Of a stretch of DNA of 11,203 bases, positions 1-7,285 are shown in pieces (position 1 is the stretch's first letter; the number at the start of each line of letters is the position of its first letter). Below the pieces are notes generated by a model. It was not told the origin of the DNA. It searched no databases and saw only the letters and a list, made by a program, of their open reading frames with translations. The stretch covers positions 1-11,203 of the forward strand of contig DBWD01000044.1 in assembly GCA_002308555.1 (NCBI GenBank), in the 5' to 3' direction. Made by a program: the position numbers and the translations under genes. This stretch comes from a bacterium UBP3_UBA1247. Its GTDB lineage: Bacteria; UBA3054.

Positions 1-54
1 TGGTTATGGTTATAAAATATCGTGTAGTATTATTGTAGCAAATGGGACTTTCAA

Positions 55-76
55 AAGGCAAGGTCTCACTTGCCTT
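55..76 (-). terminator. Probable intrinsic terminator overlapping the stop of the helical-repeat lipoprotein gene
   Basis: On the minus strand AAGGCAAG pairs perfectly with CTTGCCTT across a 6-base loop (TGAGAC) that contains the TGA stop codon, and the stem is followed by a short T-run (TTTTG). It closes the three-gene cluster. The T-run is short, so termination may be partial. Bases 1-54 beyond it hold no gene that I can support. Confidence 0.55.
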
Positions 77-3000
77 CCTCCAGGGCCTTGCGCTCCTGGT
101 CCAGCTTGGCCTTGACCTCCCGGGCGCGGCTGCCGTAAGGTACTGAGGCCAGGATCTTTTCGTATTCCGCGATCCTTTCCCGGCGGATGTTCTCCACCTT
201 GACGCGGTCTTCCTGGGCCGTGTAGAGCCTTATGAGCTCCTCCCTGGTGCCGTTCAGGGCGTCGGGATCGTTCTTCTGGGTCTTCATGATCTCCTGGAAC
301 TGCTCTATGGCCTCCTGGCTCCTGCCGGATTTCTCCAGCATGGCGGCGTACTGCTTCCGGATGTCCGCCTTCTCCCTGGGGTCCTTGGTCTCCGTGAGCC
401 ACTGGTTGTAAACGTTGTCGGCTTTCACGTAGTCCTCCGAGCGGCTGTAAAGGTCCGCCAGGCCCCGGTTCCTTTCCTCCTTGCTCAAAGTCTCGTCGGA
501 GTTGTAGTCGTTCACCAGGTCGTTCAGGAGGTATTTGTCCTTCTCCCCTCTCAGGGCCAGATCCAGGAGCTGGTTCCGGGAGTTCTGCTTCTGGTAGCTG
601 TCCACCTCGTCGTCCCTGAGGTTTTCCTTCAGCAAATCCTTGGCCTTGTCCAGGTCTTTCTCGTCCCCGGAATTCTTGTAGGCCGCGGAGAGCTGGACGC
701 GCTGGTCGTAGCCTTCCGGCAGGGAGCGCAGGAACTCTATCTTGCCCTCCGGATCCTTGCGCTGGTCGAAATAGGCGGAGGCTTTGGACAGATAGAAGCC
801 GAGGTTGTGGGACTCGTCGTTCTCAATGGCGTCCTTCACAAGTTCCAGGCCTTTTTCCGGATGGGAGGAATTGAACACCAGATCGAGCCGCTGGGTGGGA
901 TGGCCGGAGCTCTTGGGGGTCTTTTCCAGGAACTCGTCCACGAATTTCATCGCCGCCTCCTGGTCGCCCAGTTTCTTGTAGGCGTTGTAAACGCCCATGG
1001 CGTTGGAGAGCTTGGAATAGGCGTTGCCGGAGGTCTCGATGTATTTCGCCAGGCTGTCCACGGCTTCCCGGCCTTTTTCCAGTTTCTGCGCCTGGTTCAG
1101 GATGCCCATGACGTCGAGGTAGACGTAGCTGTCCTTCTGGTCAGGCTTCCACTTCTCGCTGAGGATCTCCCAGGCCTTGTCCTTCTCCCCCGCCTTGACG
1201 CACATCTCGAAGAGCTGGTTCTCCAGGCCGCGGCGGGACCAGTTGTCGCCGGACTCCTTGCTCTTTTCCCAGGCCGCCCAGCCTTTCTCGAAGGCTTCCT
1301 TCTCCTCGCCTTGGCTTTCCAACAGCCGCATGTAGTCCGCCATGGAGTTGAGGTCGTCCTCCGCCTTCAGGGCCAGGGCCTTCTTGTAGGCGTTGGTGTC
1401 GCCGTAGTTCTTGGCGCAGTTGATCCACTCGTCCAAGACGTAGTTCTTGTCGTTGCCGGAGGCTTTCTCCAGGGCTTTCTCGTAGCAGTCGTTCAGGGAA
1501 GACGCCTCCGCTATGCCCTGGGCGGCGCCGGCGAATTCCAGATAATCGTTGAAGCCCGGGTCGTCCTTGCGCAAAAAGACTCTCCTCAGGGTCTGCTCGT
1601 CAAGCTCGGCCTGGCCGTTCTGGCACATTTCCTTGAGCCCGTTCACGGCTCTCGTGAGCCAATCCTTGTGGGAGGTGTCTCCGTCCTGGCAGGCTTTCTC
1701 GTAAGCGTCCAGCAGGTTCTTGTAGGCGTTCTGGGCCTTGTCGGAATGGCCCGCCCTCAGATAGAGGTCGGCCAGGTCGCCGCCCCGGCCGGGATCCTTG
1801 AGGACCAGATCCTCGCCCACCTTGGCGGCCTTGTCATAGTCGCCCTGGGAGGTGTAAAAATCCAGGCGGCTGGAGGCGATGATCTTCGCGACTTCCTCCT
1901 TGTCCTTCTTCTCGCTCAGGAATTTCTCGTAATTCTCGAAAAGTTTTTCCGGGTCCAGGTCGTAGGGCGAATTTCCGACTTCCATGAGAAGTCTTTCCCA
2001 GACGTAGTCTTTCTTGCTGGTCTGGAGGTATTCCCAGGCTTCCTTGAAGTCTTCCTTCCACTTTTCGCCCCGGCAGTTGTTCAGGACCTGGAAATACAGC
2101 TCGTTCTTGCCCTCGCCCGGGGGCATGGCGGCCGCGATCTCCAGGGTCTTCTCCAGGCGCTTGTCCTGGTTCTTGATGTTGTAGAGGGCCGTCTGCTTCA
2201 GGTACCAGGGAATGCCCGGCTCGTCCAGGAGTTTCTCGCACAGCTCGTCCGCCTCCTTTTTCAGGCCGCATTCCCGCATGAAGTAAATGAGCCCGCTCTG
2301 GGCGAAAGAATTCAGGTTCGTCCGGGAGGCCACGATCTCGCGCAGGACTTTCTTCTTGTCGAACTCCTTGCCCATCTCGTCGCAGATGTTGGAGTAGAGC
2401 CAGATCTCCCCGGGATTCTTCACGAGGTAGTCGAAACTGAAATGTTCCTCCAGCAGCGCGAAGCCTTCCTTTTCCCGGCCCAGGTCCTTGATGAGTTTGC
2501 GGAAGATGTTCACCAGGGTGTAGTTTGTGCCGCTGCGTTTAAGTTTGGCCGTGATGAGGTCGAGGATCTCGCGTTTTTCCGCCTCCGTGGCCTGGTCCAG
2601 GGCGTCGCCCGGGTCGGGCATGGCGATGGCCGGGATGTCGTTCTCCGTCACGTTCCTGAAATCCTCGTACCAGGCCTCGAAAAGCGTCCTGGTCACGGAG
2701 TCCTTATCTTCTTTCTCAAGCTTGTCGCTGTGGGAGAAATTGTAGAAGCAGTAGAAAAGCGAGCTGCGCTGGCGGAAGTTCAGGTCGCCGGTGGCTTCCC
2801 AGACAGCCTTGTAAAGTTCCAGGCTCGCCTTGTCCACGCCCAGGCGGTAGCAGATAGCGGAGGTGTAGAAGTCTATGAGGTCCAACGAGCCCAGCCTGGA
2901 GTTTTTGATCCAGTCCTTCAGTTCCCGCAAGGCTTCCTCGCGGGTGGGGAAAAGCGTGAGGGTCTCGTAAAAATACGGCGGCTTTATCCCCTGCCTGAGG

Positions 3001-4766
3001 AAATAAGCCATAAGTTCCCTAAGCTCCTTCCTGGCCTCCACCTGCTCCAGGCGCTCGAAAAGCGCCGGCAGGATCTTCAGTATCTCCGGCGAAGTCGGCT
3101 CGGCCAGGGCGGCGGCCGTGACAGCGGGCGCCATCTCCACGGTGTTCTTCACGGTGTTCCACTGGAAGGAAGTCAGGAAGTCCAGCAGCACGGCCTTGCC
3201 GTCGGGATCCTGCTCGCTCAGGAAAGCCTCCGCCGCCTCCTGCCAGACCTGGTTCGTGCCCTCCAGACCCAGGCGGATCTTGAAAAGCGTGGTCTTGGCG
3301 GCGGCGTCCAGCTCCTTGCCGAGGGCCTCCTCCGAATCGTTGAAGAAAGCCATCAGCTCCGCCTTGTCGCCCAGGGCCGCCAGGTCTTCCGCCAGCAGGG
3401 CCCGCGCCGCGTTGCGCTCGGGCTCGGTCTTCATAAGCGCGAGGAGCTTCTTGTGCCACTCCGCCGCCTCGGCGTAATTCTTGCGTTTCTGGTAATAGTC
3501 CCCTATGGCCCTTATGAGCTTGATGTCCTTGGGATGGAGTCCGGCCGCCTCGCGGATGAGGTCGTCGTCCATAGTCAGCTCGGACTGCAATATCTTGGCC
3601 AGCACGGCGGGCTGGCGCTCCGTGGGGGCGGAAACGTACAGCGTCATGGCGTAGCGCACCGCCTCATCCTCCATGTCGTTGTTGCCCATGTTTTCCAGAA
3701 GGACGGAAAACTCCCGCAGCTTCTCGTCGCTGTCCGCCGGGACCAAAGTGTTGAAATACTCGTCGATCTTTTCGTGGTCGTCCGACATCAGGCCTTCGCT
3801 CAGGTAGGGCCAGGCCACCTCCAGACGCTCCTCGGAATTGGTGGAATACAGAAGGATCTGCCTGCGCAGGTCCTGGTACTCCTCGCCGATGAAGTCGAAG
3901 TTGCCCCGCATCTGCTCCCGCTGGAGCTTCGTGATGCGGGCGCGGGCCACCGAGAGGCTGTCCCTCTCGGGCAGTTCGCCCAGACGGTTTATCAGCTCCT
4001 GGGCCGCCGGGTCGTCTATGCATTCCAGAATTTCCAGCCAGGCAAGTTTTTCCCTGTCGTTCTGGGGGTCCATCCATTCCTCGATCATTTGCAGCGCCCT
4101 GCGCTCGTTGGAGCATACCACGTGGTATTTCACCACCGCCTGGGCCAGCTTCTGGCTGTAGGGCGCCAGTATCTCGGCGACCCCCGCCGTGCTGTCGTTG
4201 CAGAAGGTGTCGTCGAAAACGGCGTAGCCCTTCAGCCAGTGTCCGCAGCGTTTGATCACCTGGCCGGGCAGATCCTTGTCGCCGAAAAACTCCGTCAGTT
4301 CCCCGGCCGCTTCCTTAGCCTTCTTGAAATCCCCGCGGTTGCCGTAATAGCACATGAGCTCCAGCAGAGGATAGGGCGCCTCGGGCTGCAGCGCCGCGGC
4401 CTTCTTAAGCTGCGCCTCCCTTTCCAGGGAGTTTTCGGGCAGCTTCAGGGCCAGGGCGAAATAAAGGTCCGCGTTGTCCTTTTCCGTTTTCAGGCGCTTC
4501 AAGACCACCTGGTCGTCGAAGCAGGGGCGCGCGGCCAGCTTGGCGTAATCGCAGCGGAAGACCAGGTCGGTCACCGCGCCCAGGGAATCGTAGCTGAAAT
4601 TTTTGGGCGCCCGCTGCTCGCCGGCGGTCTTTTTAACGGGTTTCTTTTTGGCGACCACGGCAGAGGCCGGCCTTTTCTTGGGCGCGGCCTTGTCATCCCC
4701 GCCCTTCTTCTCGCAGGCGCAAAGCAGGCACAGCAAAACAAAAAGATAAAAAATTCCTTTCTTCAT
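66..4766 (-). CDS. Giant TPR-like helical-repeat lipoprotein, 1566 residues
   Basis: The N-terminus (MKKGIFYLFVLLCLLCACEKK) is a lipoprotein signal peptide: two lysines, a hydrophobic core, and a lipobox LCAC with the lipidated cysteine at residue 18. Cys at the -2 position is uncommon. A Lys/Ala/Pro-rich linker follows to about residue 55, then about 1500 residues of almost unbroken amphipathic helices. TPR-like units are recognisable near residues 418-445, 968-1005, 1438-1465 and 1477-1500, and the C-terminus is charged and coiled-coil-like. No catalytic domain is visible. TPR-type repeats bind proteins, so a surface or periplasmic scaffold is inferred, not shown. I chose the third in-frame ATG because it alone puts the signal peptide at the terminus; ATGs at 4775 and 4814 add an untypical extension, and the latter overlaps prmC. 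No Shine-Dalgarno site is visible. It is probably cotranscribed with prmC, 34 bp upstream. Confidence 0.88.
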   Translation of the reverse strand: MKKGIFYLFVLLCLLCACEKKGGDDKAAPKKRPASAVVAKKKPVKKTAGEQRAPKNFSYDSLGAVTDLVFRCDYAKLAARPCFDDQVVLKRLKTEKDNADLYFALALKLPENSLEREAQLKKAAALQPEAPYPLLELMCYYGNRGDFKKAKEAAGELTEFFGDKDLPGQVIKRCGHWLKGYAVFDDTFCNDSTAGVAEILAPYSQKLAQAVVKYHVVCSNERRALQMIEEWMDPQNDREKLAWLEILECIDDPAAQELINRLGELPERDSLSVARARITKLQREQMRGNFDFIGEEYQDLRRQILLYSTNSEERLEVAWPYLSEGLMSDDHEKIDEYFNTLVPADSDEKLREFSVLLENMGNNDMEDEAVRYAMTLYVSAPTERQPAVLAKILQSELTMDDDLIREAAGLHPKDIKLIRAIGDYYQKRKNYAEAAEWHKKLLALMKTEPERNAARALLAEDLAALGDKAELMAFFNDSEEALGKELDAAAKTTLFKIRLGLEGTNQVWQEAAEAFLSEQDPDGKAVLLDFLTSFQWNTVKNTVEMAPAVTAAALAEPTSPEILKILPALFERLEQVEARKELRELMAYFLRQGIKPPYFYETLTLFPTREEALRELKDWIKNSRLGSLDLIDFYTSAICYRLGVDKASLELYKAVWEATGDLNFRQRSSLFYCFYNFSHSDKLEKEDKDSVTRTLFEAWYEDFRNVTENDIPAIAMPDPGDALDQATEAEKREILDLITAKLKRSGTNYTLVNIFRKLIKDLGREKEGFALLEEHFSFDYLVKNPGEIWLYSNICDEMGKEFDKKKVLREIVASRTNLNSFAQSGLIYFMRECGLKKEADELCEKLLDEPGIPWYLKQTALYNIKNQDKRLEKTLEIAAAMPPGEGKNELYFQVLNNCRGEKWKEDFKEAWEYLQTSKKDYVWERLLMEVGNSPYDLDPEKLFENYEKFLSEKKDKEEVAKIIASSRLDFYTSQGDYDKAAKVGEDLVLKDPGRGGDLADLYLRAGHSDKAQNAYKNLLDAYEKACQDGDTSHKDWLTRAVNGLKEMCQNGQAELDEQTLRRVFLRKDDPGFNDYLEFAGAAQGIAEASSLNDCYEKALEKASGNDKNYVLDEWINCAKNYGDTNAYKKALALKAEDDLNSMADYMRLLESQGEEKEAFEKGWAAWEKSKESGDNWSRRGLENQLFEMCVKAGEKDKAWEILSEKWKPDQKDSYVYLDVMGILNQAQKLEKGREAVDSLAKYIETSGNAYSKLSNAMGVYNAYKKLGDQEAAMKFVDEFLEKTPKSSGHPTQRLDLVFNSSHPEKGLELVKDAIENDESHNLGFYLSKASAYFDQRKDPEGKIEFLRSLPEGYDQRVQLSAAYKNSGDEKDLDKAKDLLKENLRDDEVDSYQKQNSRNQLLDLALRGEKDKYLLNDLVNDYNSDETLSKEERNRGLADLYSRSEDYVKADNVYNQWLTETKDPREKADIRKQYAAMLEKSGRSQEAIEQFQEIMKTQKNDPDALNGTREELIRLYTAQEDRVKVENIRRERIAEYEKILASVPYGSRAREVKAKLDQERKALEEGK

Positions 4767-4800
4767 ACAAGCCATTTTATCAAAAAAAAGAGAGAGAAAA

Positions 4801-5544
4801 TCAAAGGTTTTCAAACCACAGGAAACGCGGCCTGCCGGAGCGGTCCTCCAGGATCCCGGCGCCCGCGAAACCAGCCTCTTCCGCCAATTTCAGCAGCGCC
4901 CCGGAATGGTAAGGCCCGCACTCCCCCGCGAAGATCCCGCCCTTTTTCAAGCGGGCCTTCGCCCCGGGCAGAATGGCGCGGTAGGCATCCAGGCCGTCCG
5001 GCCCCGCGAACAGCGCCAAAGCAGGCTCGTGGGAAGCCCCCAGGTCGATCTCCTCCCCCGTTCCCACGTAGGGAGGATTCGTGACCACCAGGTCGTAAAG
5101 CCCGCCGGAGGGCGGCGCCCCCCACCAGTCGCCCTGATAAAAGGCGACCCGTTCGCCCAGGCCAAGCGCGGCGGCGTTTTCCTTCGCCACCGCCAGGGCT
5201 TCCCCGGAAATATCCGTCGCGTCGAAAGTCCAGCCCGGCAAAGCGTGGGCAAGCGCCAGGCACAACGCCCCGCTGCCGCAGCCCAGATCAAGCCCAGAGC
5301 CCGAAGGCGGCAGAACAGCAAGCAGCCTTTCCACCAGCTCCTCCGTCTCCGGCCTGGGCACAAGAACAGCCGGACTGACTTTCAATTCGATCTCATGGAA
5401 AGGCTGGGTGCCGAGAATATAAGCCAGAGGAACGCCTTTTTTCCTCTGTTCCAAAAGCGAACCGGGATCCAAAGAATTGTTCAGCGCGAACTCCCTGATC
5501 CACGCTTCCTCCCTTTTGGAGAGCGGTTCTTCAAGCGGGCTCAT
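4801..5544 (-). CDS. prmC: Release-factor glutamine N5-methyltransferase PrmC (HemK)
   Basis: PrmC transfers a methyl group from S-adenosylmethionine to the glutamine of the GGQ motif in peptide release factors RF1 and RF2, improving termination in the cytoplasm. This protein has 247 residues, somewhat shorter than the usual 270-290, with a reduced N-terminal helical domain. Visible family signatures are GVPLAYILG at 37-45, VLVPRPETEELVE at 60-72, the SAM-binding loop DLGCGSG at 86-92, the catalytic NPPY at 156-159 that holds the target glutamine, and EPALALFAGPDGLDAYR at 173-189. Its ATG lies one base after the stop of the upstream gene (TAA-A-ATG) with no Shine-Dalgarno site, so translational coupling is likely. 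prmC often follows prfA, the RF1 gene; prfA is not in this window and the neighbours are unrelated to release factors. Confidence 0.95.
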   Translation of the reverse strand: MSPLEEPLSKREEAWIREFALNNSLDPGSLLEQRKKGVPLAYILGTQPFHEIELKVSPAVLVPRPETEELVERLLAVLPPSGSGLDLGCGSGALCLALAHALPGWTFDATDISGEALAVAKENAAALGLGERVAFYQGDWWGAPPSGGLYDLVVTNPPYVGTGEEIDLGASHEPALALFAGPDGLDAYRAILPGAKARLKKGGIFAGECGPYHSGALLKLAEEAGFAGAGILEDRSGRPRFLWFENL

Positions 5545-5545
5545 T

Positions 5546-6634
5546 TTAGAAGAGGTCCGGGCTTTCCAGACTGAAGAAGTCCATGAACTTCTCCCGCGGG
5601 AGATAGAAGTGCTTCTTGTAGACCGTGTCGTGGTCTTTCTCCAGCGTGAAGTCCACCTGCTCTATGATGTTGCCGTGGTACTGGCGGTCCAGGCCCTGGC
5701 GCGACACGATGGTGAAGTCCATGGGCGCGTAAATTATCCTGAACTCGTTGGTGGTCCCGCCCCTCATCAAGATCTCCTCCTGATGCCAGTTGTAGTCATG
5801 CGGCGGGAAGGATTCCTTAAGCGTTCCGAAGCTCGCCAATCTCCCCCTGGGGCAGATTGACAAGGTCATGTCGTGGTCCACGGGCGCGCCCTTCAAAATG
5901 ATCGTTCCCCTGGCCTCGCAGACGAAAGTCCTGGTCTCCGCCACGTCGAAGAGATCCCTATAGTCGTAGCGCGGCGTCATGTAAAGATTGCGGCGGTGAA
6001 AGAGCGGTATCCCGGGGCCGGACTTGCCCCTGCTGTCGTCAAAGATCGGCGTGACGTCGATGTTGCAGAAGACCTCTATGCTCTCCTCCCGCATCTTGGC
6101 GTACTTCCACATACCCAGCTTCTTCTCCACGGCCATTCTCTGGCAGGAGCGGTAGAAAGGCGGATTCTTCTTCAGTTCGCCCATGATGACGGCGTATCCG
6201 CTTCTTAAAAGCAGCGGTCCCAGGTCCTGGGTCTTGCGGTAATAGATGTAAGTCGCGTACTGGTTCGTGCCCTGGGGCGGATCGGGAATGTAAGCCATGA
6301 ACTGGTGGACCGTATGGCTTCTGATCCATTCCGTCACTTCCTTCTCCATATCCTGGTATTCCTTGGACTTCAAATCGAAGAACGCCCCCAGGGCCTTCAG
6401 GGACTCCTTGTCCCGGGACCCGATGATGGCGATCTCAGCCTCCCTGATATCCACCTTCCAGTCCCCTTTCACGGAATGGAACCAGGGCAGGTCCACGCCT
6501 TCGCAGACCCACTCCTTCTCTTTGCGCAAGGGAACCTTGGCGATGATCTGCTCCACTTCCTCCGGGGCGGTGAAGTAGAAGTAGGCGCCGGCGCCCAAAA
6601 GCAGCAGGACCAGAATGAACAAAAATTTCTTCAT
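5546..6634 (-). CDS. Membrane-anchored protein with a degenerate staphylococcal-nuclease-like domain
   Basis: The protein has 362 residues. Residues 4-22 form a hydrophobic signal anchor or uncleaved signal, so the rest is probably outside the cytoplasm. About residues 55-178 follow the order of a TNase/SNase fold: a strand EIAIIG where the nuclease has its RLxGIDxPE element, then helices, then QYATYIYYRKTQDLGPLLLRSGYA (124-147) and a helix ending in KKLGMWKY (171-178), matching the usual 'leLlrxGyA ... GlW' ending. The Pro-Glu and arginines expected at the catalytic site are not seen, so nuclease activity is doubtful. Residues 180-362 are beta-rich and I do not recognise them. It is the first gene of the cluster. 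The start is fixed: an in-frame TAG stands two codons upstream. There is no Shine-Dalgarno site. The fold assignment is from pattern only. Confidence 0.8.
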   Translation of the reverse strand: MKKFLFILVLLLLGAGAYFYFTAPEEVEQIIAKVPLRKEKEWVCEGVDLPWFHSVKGDWKVDIREAEIAIIGSRDKESLKALGAFFDLKSKEYQDMEKEVTEWIRSHTVHQFMAYIPDPPQGTNQYATYIYYRKTQDLGPLLLRSGYAVIMGELKKNPPFYRSCQRMAVEKKLGMWKYAKMREESIEVFCNIDVTPIFDDSRGKSGPGIPLFHRRNLYMTPRYDYRDLFDVAETRTFVCEARGTIILKGAPVDHDMTLSICPRGRLASFGTLKESFPPHDYNWHQEEILMRGGTTNEFRIIYAPMDFTIVSRQGLDRQYHGNIIEQVDFTLEKDHDTVYKKHFYLPREKFMDFFSLESPDLF

Positions 6635-6640
6635 GACCTA

Positions 6641-6646
6641 ATTATA
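6641..6646 (-). promoter_or_regulatory. Extended -10 box (TGCTATAAT) of the minus-strand cluster
   Basis: On the minus strand the sequence reads TTTGCTATAATTAGGTCATG, a consensus -10 hexamer with the TGn extension. No good -35 box lies 16-18 bases upstream, which is normal for extended -10 promoters. Only six bases separate the hexamer from the ATG at 6634, so transcription would start at or next to the start codon and give a leaderless mRNA. Confidence 0.5.
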
Positions 6647-6735
6647 GCAAATAGCATTTTATTTCTTGCTGTCCCAATTTCGGCGTTGATCTCCTTTAAT
6701 GCCATTTCTATTTTTATGCTACGCAGCAGAAAATT

Positions 6736-6775
6736 CGGCAACCTTTTTCCGGCCAGTGGCTGGAAAAAGTTGCCG
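6736..6775. repeat. 40-bp imperfect palindrome with core GCCAGTGGC
   Basis: Left half: CGGCAAC (6736-6742), an extra C, TTTTTCC (6744-6750), unpaired G, GCCA. The centre is G6756. Right half: TGGC, unpaired T, GGAAAAA (6762-6768), GTTGCCG (6769-6775). Each block pairs perfectly with its partner. The 9-base core GCCAGTGGC recurs exactly in the palindrome at 10704-10732. There is no T-run on either side, so it is not a typical terminator. It resembles REP-type intergenic palindromes. Confidence 0.85.
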
Positions 6776-6846
6776 GAAATAGTTGGAATTAACGATGTTA
6801 AGCTCGGAAGAGCAATGCAAAAACGTTTAAAAATCGAAGATCGTAG

Positions 6847-6875
6847 AGATTTGGAAACAAGTTGTTTCCAAATCT
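6847..6875. repeat. 29-bp perfect palindrome with centre AGT
   Basis: AGATTTGGAAACAA pairs with TTGTTTCCAAATCT around the single central base G6861: 14 perfect base pairs with almost no loop. TTTT follows on the plus strand, so it could act as a plus-strand terminator, but no plus-strand gene reads into it. Its odd length and central AGT match the other two palindromes, while its arms differ completely from theirs. Confidence 0.9.
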
Positions 6876-6948
6876 TTTTGGCATAACCAATTATAGATAA
6901 ATAAGTTATAAAAGCCGGCCGCTCCGAATCTAAAAGATTATTATACCT

Positions 6949-7138
6949 CCTTTCTTAAACTGATTTCTTATACTATCATCAACTAATTTCCCTCTCTTTT
7001 CCTCAACTAATTTCCCAACTGTCTATCCTCCTTTTCTCAACTAATTTCCCTCTCCTTTCCTCAATTAATTTTCCCCTCCTTTCCTCAACTGATTTCTATC
7101 TTTCTTAAACTGATTCTCTTCTTTCTTAAACTGACTGC
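6949..7138. repeat. Degenerate tandem array, about eight units of 21-24 bp
   Basis: The core AACTRATTTC or a close variant begins at 6958, 6981, 7005, 7039, 7063, 7087, 7108 and 7129, with an extra partial core (AACTG) at 7017. The consensus on the plus strand is roughly CTTTCYTCAACTRATTTCCC. Spacings are 23, 24, 34 (12+22), 24, 24, 21 and 21. The units at both ends carry TTAAACTGATT and the middle ones TCAACTAATTT. On the minus strand one frame gives short peptide repeats (QFKKEEN, QFKKDRN, QLRKGGEN) before a stop. It follows the AlbA_2 gene on that gene's own strand. Confidence 0.85.
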
Positions 7139-7179
7139 CATATTTATTCAAACTTCTTTACCGCAATATATTACACTTC

Positions 7180-7251
7180 CTAATACAAGTAATTTGGGCT
7201 CTAATACAAGTAATTTGGTTCTAATACAAGTAATTTGGCCCTAATACAAGT
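7180..7251. repeat. Tandem array, 3.5 near-identical units of 20-21 bp
   Basis: The unit CTAATACAAGTAATTTGG plus two or three variable bases starts at 7180, 7201 and 7221, and a partial copy (CTAATACAAGT) starts at 7241. The 18-base unit is identical in the three full copies and only the short joint varies (GCT, TT, CC). Period 20 is not a multiple of three, which argues against coding. The array ends 35 bp from the stop codon of the AlbA_2 gene, on the 3' side of that gene. Confidence 0.9.
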
Positions 7252-7285
7252 TTTTAGTTTCAAGATACTACACATTTCATAATCT

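Larger units (their letters stand above)
6635..7285. other. 650 bp AT-rich non-coding region with palindromes and tandem repeats
   Basis: No convincing gene is present. The region holds, in order, the cluster promoter, two long palindromes, a short GC island (GCCGGCCGC near 6914-6922) and two tandem arrays, listed separately. A minus-strand frame is open from about 6955 to 6631 but runs through both palindromes and has no ATG until 6705. Its last 24 codons end in a TGA that overlaps the ATG of the SNase-like gene (ATGA). A 56-codon plus-strand frame from 6716 to 6886 also reads through both palindromes and has no ribosome site. I regard both as non-coding. Confidence 0.6.

Noticed and set aside
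1..54. Possible outward promoter on the minus strand (TTGCTA, 16 bp, TATTTT)
   Set aside because: Both boxes are weak matches in AT-rich sequence and the gene they would serve lies outside the window.
807..5084. A plus-strand open frame of about 1425 codons, antisense to the lipoprotein gene and part of prmC
   Set aside because: Its codons align exactly with those of the lipoprotein gene, and it stays open only because that gene avoids TTA, CTA and TCA. The translation is a Leu/Val/Gly-rich shadow with no signal, domain or ribosome site, while the minus strand has a clean lipoprotein signal and TPR-like units.
6847..6879. Plus-strand intrinsic terminator (14-bp stem then TTTT)
   Set aside because: The stem is AT-rich with essentially no loop and no plus-strand gene reads into it. 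It fits the palindrome family better.
6716..6886. Plus-strand frame of 56 codons (begins MLRSRKFGNLFPASGW)
   Set aside because: It reads straight through both palindromes, so its residues are dictated by the inverted repeats. No ribosome site or family match is seen.
6949..7251. Possible CRISPR array
   Set aside because: Units are 18-24 bp in direct tandem with joints of only a few bases. There are no 30-bp spacers and no cas genes.
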